NCBI GenBank assembly: GCA_003153375.1
Contig: PLYM01000267.1
Span: forward strand, 1 to 64,000
Direction: 5' to 3'
From: Planctomycetaceae bacterium
GTDB taxonomy: Bacteria; Planctomycetota; Planctomycetia; Pirellulales; PALSA-1355
DNA: 64,000 nucleotides
In this document: one piece after another, positions 16,886 through 24,922 of the stretch
Layout: every line of letters starts with the position of its first letter
Position numbering within the stretch: position 1 is the first letter of the stretch
The notes under the pieces: model-generated
Seen by the model: only the letters and a program-made list of their open reading frames with translations
What the model was told of the DNA's origin: nothing
Databases searched by the model: none
Program-made: the position numbers and the translations under genes

Positions 16886-18493
16886 ATGTCCGCGAATGGT
16901 CAGGTCGGAACGCAGCTAAAGGCTGTCGCGGAGCGCAGGGCGTCGCAGGCGATGCGGCGCTGGCGGCCGGCGAACTATCGGCACTATGTGATCACGGCGC
17001 TGATCGTGGTGCTGTGCGGATTGATTGGCTCGGTGACCCACGCGCTGAAGCTCACCGAGGCCAATATCGTGATGATCTTCCTGGCGGGGGTCGCTTTTGT
17101 CGCGGTGCGGTTTGGGCAGGGGCCGGCCATCTTTGCCGCGGTGTTCGGCGTGCTGGTGTTCGATTACTTTTTCGTGGCGCCGTTCATGTCGTTCGCGCCC
17201 AGCGACGCCCAGTATTTCGTCACGTTTGGCGTGATGCTGGGATATGGATTGCTAGTCAGTACGTTGGCCTCGCGGTTGCACAATCAACTGCACGCCTCGC
17301 AAGAGCAGGAACATCGCACCTCGCAGCTGTATACCATGACGCGCGAACTGAGCACGCTGTCGGGATCGCACAATCTGCTGCAAACCGCCAGCCGGTTGCT
17401 GGGCGACATCTTTGCCGGCGAAGTGTTCATGTTTTATCGCGAAGCCGATGGCACGCTGCAGATCCTGGATCGAGAAGCGATGCAAGCAGCCGAGCAGGCA
17501 GCCGATCCGTCGGCCGTGCAATGGGTGCTGGAGAATAATCGCTCGGCCGGATTGGGGACCGATCGACATGCCACGGCGACCGCGCTGTTCGTGCCGATGA
17601 TCGGCTCGTTGCGCACGGTGGGAATCGTGGGCATCCAGCCGCAAGACCCGGCGTGCTTCGACGATCCGGAGAACGTTCGCATGCTGGAAACCTGCGCCAG
17701 CCTGATTGCGCTGTCGATCGAACGCGATCAATTGTTTGTCGAGGCCCAGCAGGCGCAGGTGCTGGTGCAAACCGAGCAGTTGCGCAACTCGCTGCTGAGC
17801 GCCGTTTCGCACGACCTGCGCACGCCGCTGGCCACGATTGCCGTGACGGCCTCGAGCCTGCTGGAGAATCCCGGAGAATCGAACTCCGCGACCAAGGAAG
17901 AGATCGTGCAGACCGTGGTCGACGAGTCACGCCGCGCGGCCCGGCAGGTCGACAATCTGCTGGGCATGGCGCGCCTGAATGCGGGCGCCGTGGTGCTGCA
18001 CCGTGACTGGGAGGTGTTGGAGGAGCTGGTGGGCGTGGCCCTGTCGCGTCTGCGGCGCGAGCTGACCGGCCGCACGGTGCAGGTGCGCATCCCCGATAAC
18101 TTTCCGCTGCTGTGGGTCGCCGGCGATCTGTTCGAGCACGTGCTGGTGAATTTGTTGGAGAATGTGATTCGCTACACGCCCGCCGACAGCGGCGTCGCGA
18201 TCTCGGCCACGACCAGCGGCGCTGCCAGCCAAATCGTTGTCGCCGACCAGGGGCCCGGGCTGCCGGCCGGAAGCGAATCGAAAGTATTCGACAAATTCTT
18301 TCGGGCTGGCACCGTGGTTGCTGATGGGCAGCGAGGCATCGGTTTGGGACTGGCGATCTGCCGGGCCATCATCGACGCGCACGGGGGACGGATTTCGGCC
18401 GAGAATCAGCCTGGCGGTGGGGCCGCGTTTACGATCGAATTGCCCCGCGCGAACGAATCTCCTGAGTCGGATCAAGTCAACCACGTTCAGTAG
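16886..18493 (+). CDS. KdpD-like sensor histidine kinase lacking the N-terminal KdpD/Usp domains
   Basis: 535 aa membrane histidine kinase. Order: a short cytoplasmic N terminus, four predicted membrane segments (about 33-135; DUF4118, as in KdpD), a GAF domain (about 150-290), HisKA with phosphoacceptor H309 (AVSHDLRTPLATIAV), and HATPase_c with N box LVNLLENVIRYTP, G1 ADQGPGLPAG and G2 GIGLGLAICRAI. Full KdpD proteins are about 900 aa with an N-terminal Walker-type KdpD domain and a Usp domain; both are missing, and the upstream DNA does not encode them. The kdpE-like regulator follows 36 nt later, so the two form a pair. No kdpFABC pump genes are in the window. Confidence 0.88.
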   Translation: MSANGQVGTQLKAVAERRASQAMRRWRPANYRHYVITALIVVLCGLIGSVTHALKLTEANIVMIFLAGVAFVAVRFGQGPAIFAAVFGVLVFDYFFVAPFMSFAPSDAQYFVTFGVMLGYGLLVSTLASRLHNQLHASQEQEHRTSQLYTMTRELSTLSGSHNLLQTASRLLGDIFAGEVFMFYREADGTLQILDREAMQAAEQAADPSAVQWVLENNRSAGLGTDRHATATALFVPMIGSLRTVGIVGIQPQDPACFDDPENVRMLETCASLIALSIERDQLFVEAQQAQVLVQTEQLRNSLLSAVSHDLRTPLATIAVTASSLLENPGESNSATKEEIVQTVVDESRRAARQVDNLLGMARLNAGAVVLHRDWEVLEELVGVALSRLRRELTGRTVQVRIPDNFPLLWVAGDLFEHVLVNLLENVIRYTPADSGVAISATTSGAASQIVVADQGPGLPAGSESKVFDKFFRAGTVVADGQRGIGLGLAICRAIIDAHGGRISAENQPGGGAAFTIELPRANESPESDQVNHVQ

Positions 18494-18529
18494 CTAATAG
18501 GCAATAGCGAACACCCCGTAGCGAACATC

Positions 18530-19243
18530 ATGTCAAACGCACCGACTCCGCCGCTGGCTCCGCTGGTCATGATTGTCGAGGACGAGGGGCCGATGCGTCG
18601 CTTCTTACGCTCGTTCCTGAGCGGATCAGGTTATCGTTTGCAAGAGGCGGCGTCGGGCGCGGCGGCGTTGCAACTCGCGGCCGAAAAGGCGCCCGACATC
18701 ACGCTGCTCGACTTGGGTTTGCCGGATATGGATGGGCAGGACGTGCTGATCAAGCTACGAAGCTGGTTGAAGACGCCGATCGTGGTGTTGTCGGTGCGCG
18801 ATCAGGACACGCAGAAAATCACGGCGCTGGACCATGGAGCGGACGATTATTTGATCAAACCGTTCAGCACCGGCGAGCTCTTGGCGCGCATTCGCGTGGC
18901 GCTGCGCCATGCCGCCGAGCAGCGGAGCGGCGTCGAGTCCTCGGTCTTCGAATCGGCGGACTTGAAGGTCGACCTGGCGGCGCGACGGGTTTTCGTGCGG
19001 CAGACCGAGGTACACCTGACGCCGATCGAATTCAAACTCTTGTCGATCCTCGTACACCACTGCGGCCGCGTGTTGACGCATCAGCATTTGCTGCAAGAAG
19101 TCTGGGGACCAAAACGGTCGCAGAGCCCGCAGCACTTGCGGGTGTTCATGGCCGGCTTGCGTCGCAAGATCGAGCCCGACCCCGCGCAGCCCAAATATCT
19201 GGTGACGGAACAGGGGGTCGGCTACCGTCTGGCGATGGAGTGA
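18530..19243 (+). CDS. OmpR/KdpE-type response regulator
   Basis: 237 aa. Receiver domain (about 10-125) with acidic pocket EDE near residue 17, phosphorylation site D61 (TLLDLGLPDMDG), the conserved Ser/Thr region VVLSVRD and Lys in LIKPFSTGELLARI. The C-terminal winged helix (about 140-235) has LTPIEFKLLSILVHHCGRVL and HLRVFMAGLRRKIEPDP, giving a DNA-binding transcription factor of the OmpR class most like KdpE. It is encoded just after its likely kinase. Targets are unknown; the next gene downstream on the same strand is amt, after 376 bp. Confidence 0.9.
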   Translation: MSNAPTPPLAPLVMIVEDEGPMRRFLRSFLSGSGYRLQEAASGAAALQLAAEKAPDITLLDLGLPDMDGQDVLIKLRSWLKTPIVVLSVRDQDTQKITALDHGADDYLIKPFSTGELLARIRVALRHAAEQRSGVESSVFESADLKVDLAARRVFVRQTEVHLTPIEFKLLSILVHHCGRVLTHQHLLQEVWGPKRSQSPQHLRVFMAGLRRKIEPDPAQPKYLVTEQGVGYRLAME

Positions 19244-19619
19244 CGCGCTCAAATCAGCCCTATTTTGTCTGCCGCGGTGACGCGCATTAAGAAATCATTA
19301 AAATCATAAAAACCCCATAAAAATGCCGGGATTTGAGGCTTTGCTTGCGGCTCCAGCATGCAAATGCCGTGGCTGCGTCAGAACGCCGGCGATGCCCGAG
19401 CATTTATCTTTTCTGCCGCGTTAAGTTGCTTGTCAGAACCAATTAACGTCGTCCCAGTGATCGTCCGCGGGTGTGGACGTGCGCGCGGCATGTGGTTTGC
19501 GATGCGGCGCGTTGCCAGTCGCGGCTGTTCAAGGTCAGAGGATCGCGAGTGTCCTCGAGCGCGCAGGGTGCGCCAGAAACCGTCGACGGCAAAGTCCTTT
19601 CTGAAAAGCGGAGATTGCT
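19244..19619. promoter_or_regulatory. Upstream region of the ammonium transporter gene
   Basis: 376 bp without a gene. The first part is unusually AT-rich for this genome (around 19285-19325, with AAATCATTAAAATCATAAAA and CCCCATAAAA), which fits a promoter or regulator-binding zone. GGAGATTGCT stands directly before the amt ATG. I found no convincing sigma-54 (GG-N10-GC) pair and no terminator after the response-regulator gene. Confidence 0.4.
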
Positions 19620-21299
19620 ATGAGATCGAAGACAGTTCCAGTGGCGGAGAGGTTGACGTTTTCGGAAAAGTGCGCGCAATTGAGGGTGCGACTGAAAGAT
19701 CCTCAGTGGCGGCGGTACGGCAGGCTGTTGTTCCTGGGAAAACTGATCGGCGTGGCACTGGTGTTCGCCACGATGGGAGTCGTCGCGGTCGCACCCGAGT
19801 TGCCGTCCTTGTTCGTGGGCTCGGTGCACGCCGCCGGGCAAGAGAGTGCGGCTCCGGACGCATCGGCGAACTCTGCCGAGGCGCCCGCAGCCACGGCCGA
19901 GGCCGCCGCTCCGGCCCCGCCCGATCCTTACGCGACGGTGACCGCGAAGGACATTGTCAATCCTCTCAATACGTTGTGGGTGTTGCTGGCCGCATTCTTG
20001 GTGTTCGGAATGCAGGTCGGTTTCACGATGCTCGAGGCGGGCTTTTGTCGATCGCGTGAAACCGTGAACGTGCTCATGGAGTGCATCGTCGATACCTGTC
20101 TGTGCGGCATCTTGTTTTGGGCGTTTGGCTTCTCGTTCATGTTCAGCCACGGCAACGGTTTCATCGGACAGGAGTGGTTCTTCCTGCAGGGTATTCCGGC
20201 CACCTACGAAGCCACGGGAGTCGCCTTCCTCGCCTACTGGCTGTTCCAGTTTGCTTTTGCCGATACCTGCTCGACGATCACGTCGGGTGCCATGATCGGC
20301 CGGACGGGCTTCGTTGGCGATCTGCTCTACAGCTTCGCGGTTTCGGGTTTCATCTACCCGATCATCGGCCACTGGGCTTGGGGGCCGGACGGCTTCTTGG
20401 CCACGATGGGCACCCCGGACGGTTTCTTGCCGGCGCTGGGCATGAACTTTCATGACTTCGCGGGTTCGACCGTCGTACACACGATCGGCGGGTTCGTCGC
20501 CTTGGCTGGGGCGATCGTGCTGGGACCACGCTTGGGACGAAAGTTCAAGCGCGATGGCGGCGGCCCGATGTTGCCGCACGATTTGACGATCGCCGCCAGC
20601 GGCGGTTTGTTGCTGTGGTTTGGCTGGTACGGTTTCAATCCCGGCAGCACGCTTTCGGCCATGGATCTGGAAGGCACGGGCCGGGTCGCTGCCAACACCA
20701 CGCTGGCCGCCTGCGCGGCCGGTTTGACCTCGTTGTTCTACGCCTACATCAAGAACCGGACGTGGGACGTGAGCTATACCGTGAACGGATTCTTGGCCGG
20801 CCTGGTGGCCGTCACTTGTCCGTGCTATTGGGTGAGCCCGGCCGGGGCCGTAACGCTCGGTGGCATCGCGGGCGTCATTGTTGTCATAGGCATCGAGTTG
20901 CTCGAATGGTTACGGATCGATGATCCGATCGGCGCGGTGCCGGTCCACGGCCTGAACGGCATTTGGGGAACTCTTTCGCTGGGTCTGTTCGCCAGCGGGC
21001 AGTACGGAGCGACCGGGGTGGTTGCGCCCGATCACTCCGCGCCACTGACCGGCCTGCTGTATGGAGGCGGGACGCAAGTTCTTCAGGCGCAGGCGATTGG
21101 CAGTGCGATCGTGACCGCCGCCACGTTTGGCGTGGCGTTGGTGGTCATGTATCTCATCAATGCCGCCGGCCACTTGCGCGTGTCCAAAGAGGGCGAGTTG
21201 CACGGACTGGACTTGTTCGAGCATGGTATCTCGGCTTACCCCGAATACGTCATCACCTCGGCCGGTTCGCCGCAAGGCATGTTCGCCGACAAGCATTAG
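19620..21299 (+). CDS. amt: Ammonium transporter (Amt family)
   Basis: 559 aa, longer than the usual 400-450 aa because of an N-terminal extension: about 45 basic and hydrophobic residues, then an Ala/Glu/Pro-rich linker (about 78-105). The extension includes one membrane segment (about 38-60) that may be a signal peptide or anchor. The Amt core of about 11 helices begins near residue 115 (LNTLWVLLAAFLVFGMQVGF). Family motifs are MLEAGFCRSR, the pore segment FADTCSTITSGAM, DFAGSTVVHTIGGF, LLWFGWYGFNPGS and DPIGAVPVHGLNGIWGTL, including the conserved histidine pair. No glnK/PII gene is adjacent. Transcription ends at the terminator at 21385. Confidence 0.95.
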   Translation: MRSKTVPVAERLTFSEKCAQLRVRLKDPQWRRYGRLLFLGKLIGVALVFATMGVVAVAPELPSLFVGSVHAAGQESAAPDASANSAEAPAATAEAAAPAPPDPYATVTAKDIVNPLNTLWVLLAAFLVFGMQVGFTMLEAGFCRSRETVNVLMECIVDTCLCGILFWAFGFSFMFSHGNGFIGQEWFFLQGIPATYEATGVAFLAYWLFQFAFADTCSTITSGAMIGRTGFVGDLLYSFAVSGFIYPIIGHWAWGPDGFLATMGTPDGFLPALGMNFHDFAGSTVVHTIGGFVALAGAIVLGPRLGRKFKRDGGGPMLPHDLTIAASGGLLLWFGWYGFNPGSTLSAMDLEGTGRVAANTTLAACAAGLTSLFYAYIKNRTWDVSYTVNGFLAGLVAVTCPCYWVSPAGAVTLGGIAGVIVVIGIELLEWLRIDDPIGAVPVHGLNGIWGTLSLGLFASGQYGATGVVAPDHSAPLTGLLYGGGTQVLQAQAIGSAIVTAATFGVALVVMYLINAAGHLRVSKEGELHGLDLFEHGISAYPEYVITSAGSPQGMFADKH

Positions 21300-21384
21300 A
21301 AGTCCACAAGGGCGAGCCAGAGTGGACGAAGGTCCGGCTCGCGCAATAAAAATTTGACCAGGTCTCCGCTTGGTCAAAGGGACG

Positions 21385-21429
21385 CCTTGGCTTGGGTAGT
21401 TCGCTTCTACCCAGGCCAAGGTTTTTTTT
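21385..21429 (+). terminator. Rho-independent terminator after amt
   Basis: CCTTGGC-T-TGGGTAG, a short loop, then CTACCCA-G-GCCAAGG, followed by eight T. A strong 15-bp stem with one mismatch about 85 nt after the amt stop codon. Confidence 0.9.
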
Positions 21430-21623
21430 GCTCCACGGACTTTCTGCCTGATCGGTTTTGGTTAGCCGAAATTGTTAGCGATAGCCCATCGGTTCGATAA
21501 CTGTTTGTTAGCGGGTCAGATGGATCCATATTTTTATTTGACAGGTCGCCTGATTCCCCATAGGCTGGCCGCCATCGAAGAGTGTGTTCCGCAGGTGACG
21601 CGTTTTTATTGGGAGTGCCGCTA

Positions 21624-22148
21624 ATGACTCGATTTCGATTTTTGAGCGCGATCGGATTCGCGCTGGTGCTCTGCGTTTCAACGGCCAACGCACAAACTTC
21701 TTTTCAGGCCAATCTGGACGGCTTGCAGGAAGTTCCGCCGAACGCTTCGCCCGCCTTCGGCGCCGCGGACTTTTCGCTGAGCGGCGCCATTCTGTCGATC
21801 GTGGCCAGCACCGGCACGTATGCAGACTTGCTGGGTGGTTCGACGGCGGTCACGCTCAATGATGCAGCCGTCGGCGTGAACGGTCCGGTGATCTCGGTTC
21901 TGACGCTCGACACCCCTGGCGCGAATAGCGGTACGTTCAGCGGCAGCGCCACCTTGACGGTCGGACAACTCGCCGACCTGGTCGCGGGCAACACCTACGT
22001 CAACATCCGCAGCAACGTGTTCCCCAGCGGCGAGATTCGCGGGCAGCTGTTCGTCACGCCCGAGCCGGGCAGCGCCGTGTTGCTGGCGCTCGGCGGCTTG
22101 AGCGGGCTGGCTGTCGGCTTGCGACGCCGCAAGCGATCAGCGGCCTGA
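21624..22148 (+). CDS. CHRD-domain protein with PEP-CTERM sorting signal
   Basis: 174 aa, secreted. Signal peptide about 1-23 (hydrophobic, cut after ANAQ). The mature part is a single CHRD domain (about 25-145) with FQANLDGLQEVPP near its start and NTYVNIRSNVFPSGEIRGQL at its end, the standard termini of this domain, first described in chordin. The C terminus is a PEP-CTERM tripartite signal: VTPEPGS, a hydrophobic helix, then RRRKR, for exosortase-dependent export. I chose the ATG at 21624 behind GGGAG rather than an upstream in-frame ATG at 21582. The function of bacterial CHRD proteins is unknown. Confidence 0.88.
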   Translation: MTRFRFLSAIGFALVLCVSTANAQTSFQANLDGLQEVPPNASPAFGAADFSLSGAILSIVASTGTYADLLGGSTAVTLNDAAVGVNGPVISVLTLDTPGANSGTFSGSATLTVGQLADLVAGNTYVNIRSNVFPSGEIRGQLFVTPEPGSAVLLALGGLSGLAVGLRRRKRSAA

Positions 22149-22179
22149 GAGAGTGCACTCCAGCAGCGATTCGATACCA

Positions 22180-22203
22180 CCCGCCGCGCACGGCGGGTTT
22201 TTT
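22180..22203 (+). terminator. Rho-independent terminator after the CHRD gene
   Basis: Stem CCCGCCG / CGGCGGG with the 4-nt loop CGCA and six T, about 30 nt after the stop codon. A T run is present only for plus-strand transcription, so it does not serve the convergent gene. Confidence 0.9.
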
Positions 22204-22224
22204 ATTGGCCTGGGGGAGAATCGG

Positions 22225-23349
22225 TCACCCCGTTTCCGCCGCCGGGAAATGGCGACGCCTCGCCTTGCGCCATCGCGCGAAAGACAATCCCGCGAGGGCA
22301 AAGAGGCTTAGGGTCAGTCCAGCCGGCTCCGGGACCGTGAGTGCGGCGCTTTGCGTGCCGGTAATGAAGTTGCCGCCCGTAATGACGAGATCGTTTCCGG
22401 CAATGAGGTCTCCGTTGACGGTGCTGAGTCCAAGGACTTGGATGTCTCCGGAAGGGGCATACACGGTTCCCAACAAGTTGCCGTCGAGACGGAAATTGCC
22501 GTGCGTCTCCCAGTAAACCTGACTCGTGGCGGCGGACGAGACGTTGCTGACCGCGATACCGTTGAGATTCATGCTGGGACCATTCAGATAGACAGACCCC
22601 GTAACGTAGATATTGATCGGGCCCTGTGTCGTGTTGAAATTGAACGTCGCGCCGCCGGTCATGGTGATGTCGCTGAAATAGTAATTGCCAGCGGTCAAAT
22701 TGAGCGTGGCGCCGTTCAGCACGAGTCCGCCATAGCTGGCCGGTGCCAGCGATTGTGTTGAGGTCAGCGTGAGGCTGGTGCCGCCGGAGCTGAACGCGTG
22801 GGCGGCCGGCAAGGCCACGTTCGAAAAAGCTGTCGGATTGGCCGCGGTGAATGGATTCGTGCTGCCACTGACAGTGCCCGTCGAGGTGATCGAACCCCCG
22901 GCGAAGATGCTACCGGTGGTATTGCCGCTCGTGGTCACGTTGTTACCGGCCCGTATATTGCCGGCCACGTTCGCCGAAGTGTATGCATTCTGCCCAACGT
23001 TCAGGTTTCCGCCGATGCCGCCAAAAAATGTCAATTGCGCGTTCCCGTTCACGGTGACGTCTCCGGTCGTGGTGACGCCGCCGAAGACATCGAATATCGA
23101 TCCGCCGCCGCGCACGGTTTGAGCGGTTGCGCCGTTCAAGTACATGTCACCATTGCTGCCGATGACGCCAGCCGTCGCGGTGATGCCGCCCGTGGCCTGA
23201 ATCGCATGACCGGCAAAAAGAGTGTACGTGCCAATCGAGTCGGCGCGAGCGGGAATGGCCATCGCAAGCGCGATCAAGATGGCGCCGCAGAGGCCTCGGA
23301 TGGATTCTTGATAACGAGCGACGCCGGCGAACCGAATCGAAGTAGTCAT
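22225..23349 (-). CDS. PEP-CTERM secreted beta-repeat protein
   Basis: 374 aa. Signal peptide about 8-36 (GAILIALAMAIPARA). The body is rich in Gly/Thr/Asn/Ser and shows irregular short beta-helix-like repeats (GGITATAGVIGSNGDMYLNG, GDVTVNGNAQLTF, GNLNVGQNAYTSANV, AGNIRAGNNVTTSGN), a pattern seen in cell-surface polymers and adhesin-like proteins. The C-terminal VPEPAG, a hydrophobic helix and RWRKARRR form a PEP-CTERM signal. The ATG at 23349 has GGAG 10 nt upstream, and the longer frame upstream of it lacks a plausible signal. It lies tail-to-tail with the CHRD gene. Its exact role is unknown; extracellular matrix is a reasonable guess. Confidence 0.85.
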   Translation of the reverse strand: MTTSIRFAGVARYQESIRGLCGAILIALAMAIPARADSIGTYTLFAGHAIQATGGITATAGVIGSNGDMYLNGATAQTVRGGGSIFDVFGGVTTTGDVTVNGNAQLTFFGGIGGNLNVGQNAYTSANVAGNIRAGNNVTTSGNTTGSIFAGGSITSTGTVSGSTNPFTAANPTAFSNVALPAAHAFSSGGTSLTLTSTQSLAPASYGGLVLNGATLNLTAGNYYFSDITMTGGATFNFNTTQGPINIYVTGSVYLNGPSMNLNGIAVSNVSSAATSQVYWETHGNFRLDGNLLGTVYAPSGDIQVLGLSTVNGDLIAGNDLVITGGNFITGTQSAALTVPEPAGLTLSLFALAGLSFARWRKARRRHFPAAETG

Positions 23350-24132
23350 AGGCACGTAGCTCCAGCTTGAATCTTGAATGTCGGCAAGTGATGCGAAATA
23401 GATGGCGATCTGCGATTCGGCAGGCGTGCTCGATGCACTGCGAGGTCCGAAGCGCCCGCAAGATTGCTCGCGCGCGTAGTCGCACACACGAGAGCAAACG
23501 GAAGAAGAGTCCGATCGCGACGGCCGAGGATCTATCGCCTTAGCGGCTTGATGGCGTCGTCGTTATCGGCGGGATGGCATTAGCAGTTGCCGTTGCTGGA
23601 GATCATGGCTGAATGGTGTTTGGCAGTCTAAACGGCATTCCCATCAGAAACGCATTTAGGACCAACTCAGTCTCATCGGACTCGCGAGCCAATTATAAAA
23701 CGGGCTACTGCACGCGCCTAGCGAATTATTCGCCATTTTTTCCAGCAGACGACGGTGATTGGGGGCCGCCTCCAGGGGCTGTTCACGTTGATGCCTTCCC
23801 TTGAATGCCGGCTACAACTCACGTCGTCGACGGGTAGCTTTCGAAACGGCAGTTCATCACTACGGATTGCCCTCGCGGAACCGGAGATTTCGCACCGGAA
23901 GTAGATCCGGCGCAATCGGGCGGGCCCTTGCGGCGATTTTCGATGTCGCCGTGGTTGCCATTCGTTAGGGCGGCCCTAGAGCGGATTGTGACCTAGGATT
24001 TCGTTGCTAGTTCCGGGCACATCTCTGATCTCTGCTCCTTTGACTGTTGTGTTCTAGCTCGCAACGGGTCCCGCTCGCCGACGCGTCGCACTTCGCACGC
24101 GTCGCGGCATTCATCTACCAAGGAGACTCCTT
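23350..24132. other. Long intergenic region between divergent secreted-protein genes
   Basis: 783 bp with no ORF that resembles a protein family. It must hold the promoters of the minus-strand PEP-CTERM gene and of the plus-strand gene at 24133. GCGAATTATTCGC around 23718-23730 is a short palindrome in an AT-richer patch. A sigma-54-like string near 23615 (TTGGCAGTCTAAACGGCA) has the wrong GG-to-GC spacing by one base, so I do not call it. Confidence 0.5.
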
Positions 24133-24879
24133 ATGAGTTCGTGGAATAGCGGTTCGTCGGCCGCCGTGAAAAACTTGTCGTGCCTGCTGCTGGGCGTGGT
24201 GGTGTTCGCCGGTTGCGCTCATGCCGCCGACGAGGCCACCCGGCAGACCAGGGGGAACGACAATCGTTCGGACGCGATCAGCGTGCGAACGGGCGGCAGC
24301 GAAGAGGGGGCCGAGGCTCAGAACGCAACGGCCAAGACCATTCAGTTGAGCGGCCGTGGTCGGCAGGCTTCGGAGAAGTTCGTGCTCGAGCCCGGCTTGA
24401 GCGTGTTTACGATTCATCATGACGGTGATTCGAACGTGGTCGTACACCTGTTGGATCGCGAGGGCAAGTCGGTCGATACGCTGTTCAACCAGATCGGCGC
24501 GTTCGACGGCGAGCGTGGTTTTGCCATCGCCGAAGGGGGCCAATACCTGCTCGACGTGGCGGCCGACGGCCAGTGGACGATCGGCATTCGTCAGCCTCGC
24601 GCGACGGAAGGCCAGGCGATTCCGCGCAGCCTCGAGGGCCGGGGCTACGGCGTCACGGAGTTCATCCACCTCGACAAGGGCCTGGCCGTCTTCAAGATGA
24701 AGCACCAGGGCCAAGGCCGGTTCACGGTGAACCTGGTCGACCGCGACGGTCACAAGGTCGAGGCGCTGGTCAACGAGCTCGGCAAGTTCGACGGCTCGAA
24801 GCCGATCAACGTCGACAAGCCCGGCACCTATTTCCTGAATGTCGCCGGCGACGGCAATTGGACGATCGACGTCCAATAG
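24133..24879 (+). CDS. Secreted/lipoprotein-like protein with two tandem copies of one domain
   Basis: 248 aa. The N terminus has a hydrophobic signal ending VVVFAGC-AHA, compatible with a lipobox or ordinary cleavage after AHA. A low-complexity linker (about 35-65) is followed by two homologous units of about 80 aa. Unit 1 contains EKFVLEPGLSVFTIHHDG, HLLDREGKSVDTLFNQIG and LLDVAADGQWTI; unit 2 contains TEFIHLDKGLAVFKMKHQG, NLVDRDGHKVEALVNELG and FLNVAGDGNWTI. This is an internal duplication of a probable beta-sandwich. I do not recognise a named family. AAGGAG before the ATG supports the start. Confidence 0.82.
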   Translation: MSSWNSGSSAAVKNLSCLLLGVVVFAGCAHAADEATRQTRGNDNRSDAISVRTGGSEEGAEAQNATAKTIQLSGRGRQASEKFVLEPGLSVFTIHHDGDSNVVVHLLDREGKSVDTLFNQIGAFDGERGFAIAEGGQYLLDVAADGQWTIGIRQPRATEGQAIPRSLEGRGYGVTEFIHLDKGLAVFKMKHQGQGRFTVNLVDRDGHKVEALVNELGKFDGSKPINVDKPGTYFLNVAGDGNWTIDVQ

Positions 24880-24922
24880 TCGGCCGCACGGCCTGGCCCA
24901 CGCGCCAGGCCATCAGGCAAGT

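Noticed and set aside
23610-23635. Sigma-54 promoter-like TTGGCAGTCTAAACGGCA
   Set aside because: The GG-to-GC distance is 11 instead of 10 bases, and the orientation does not suit a nearby start.
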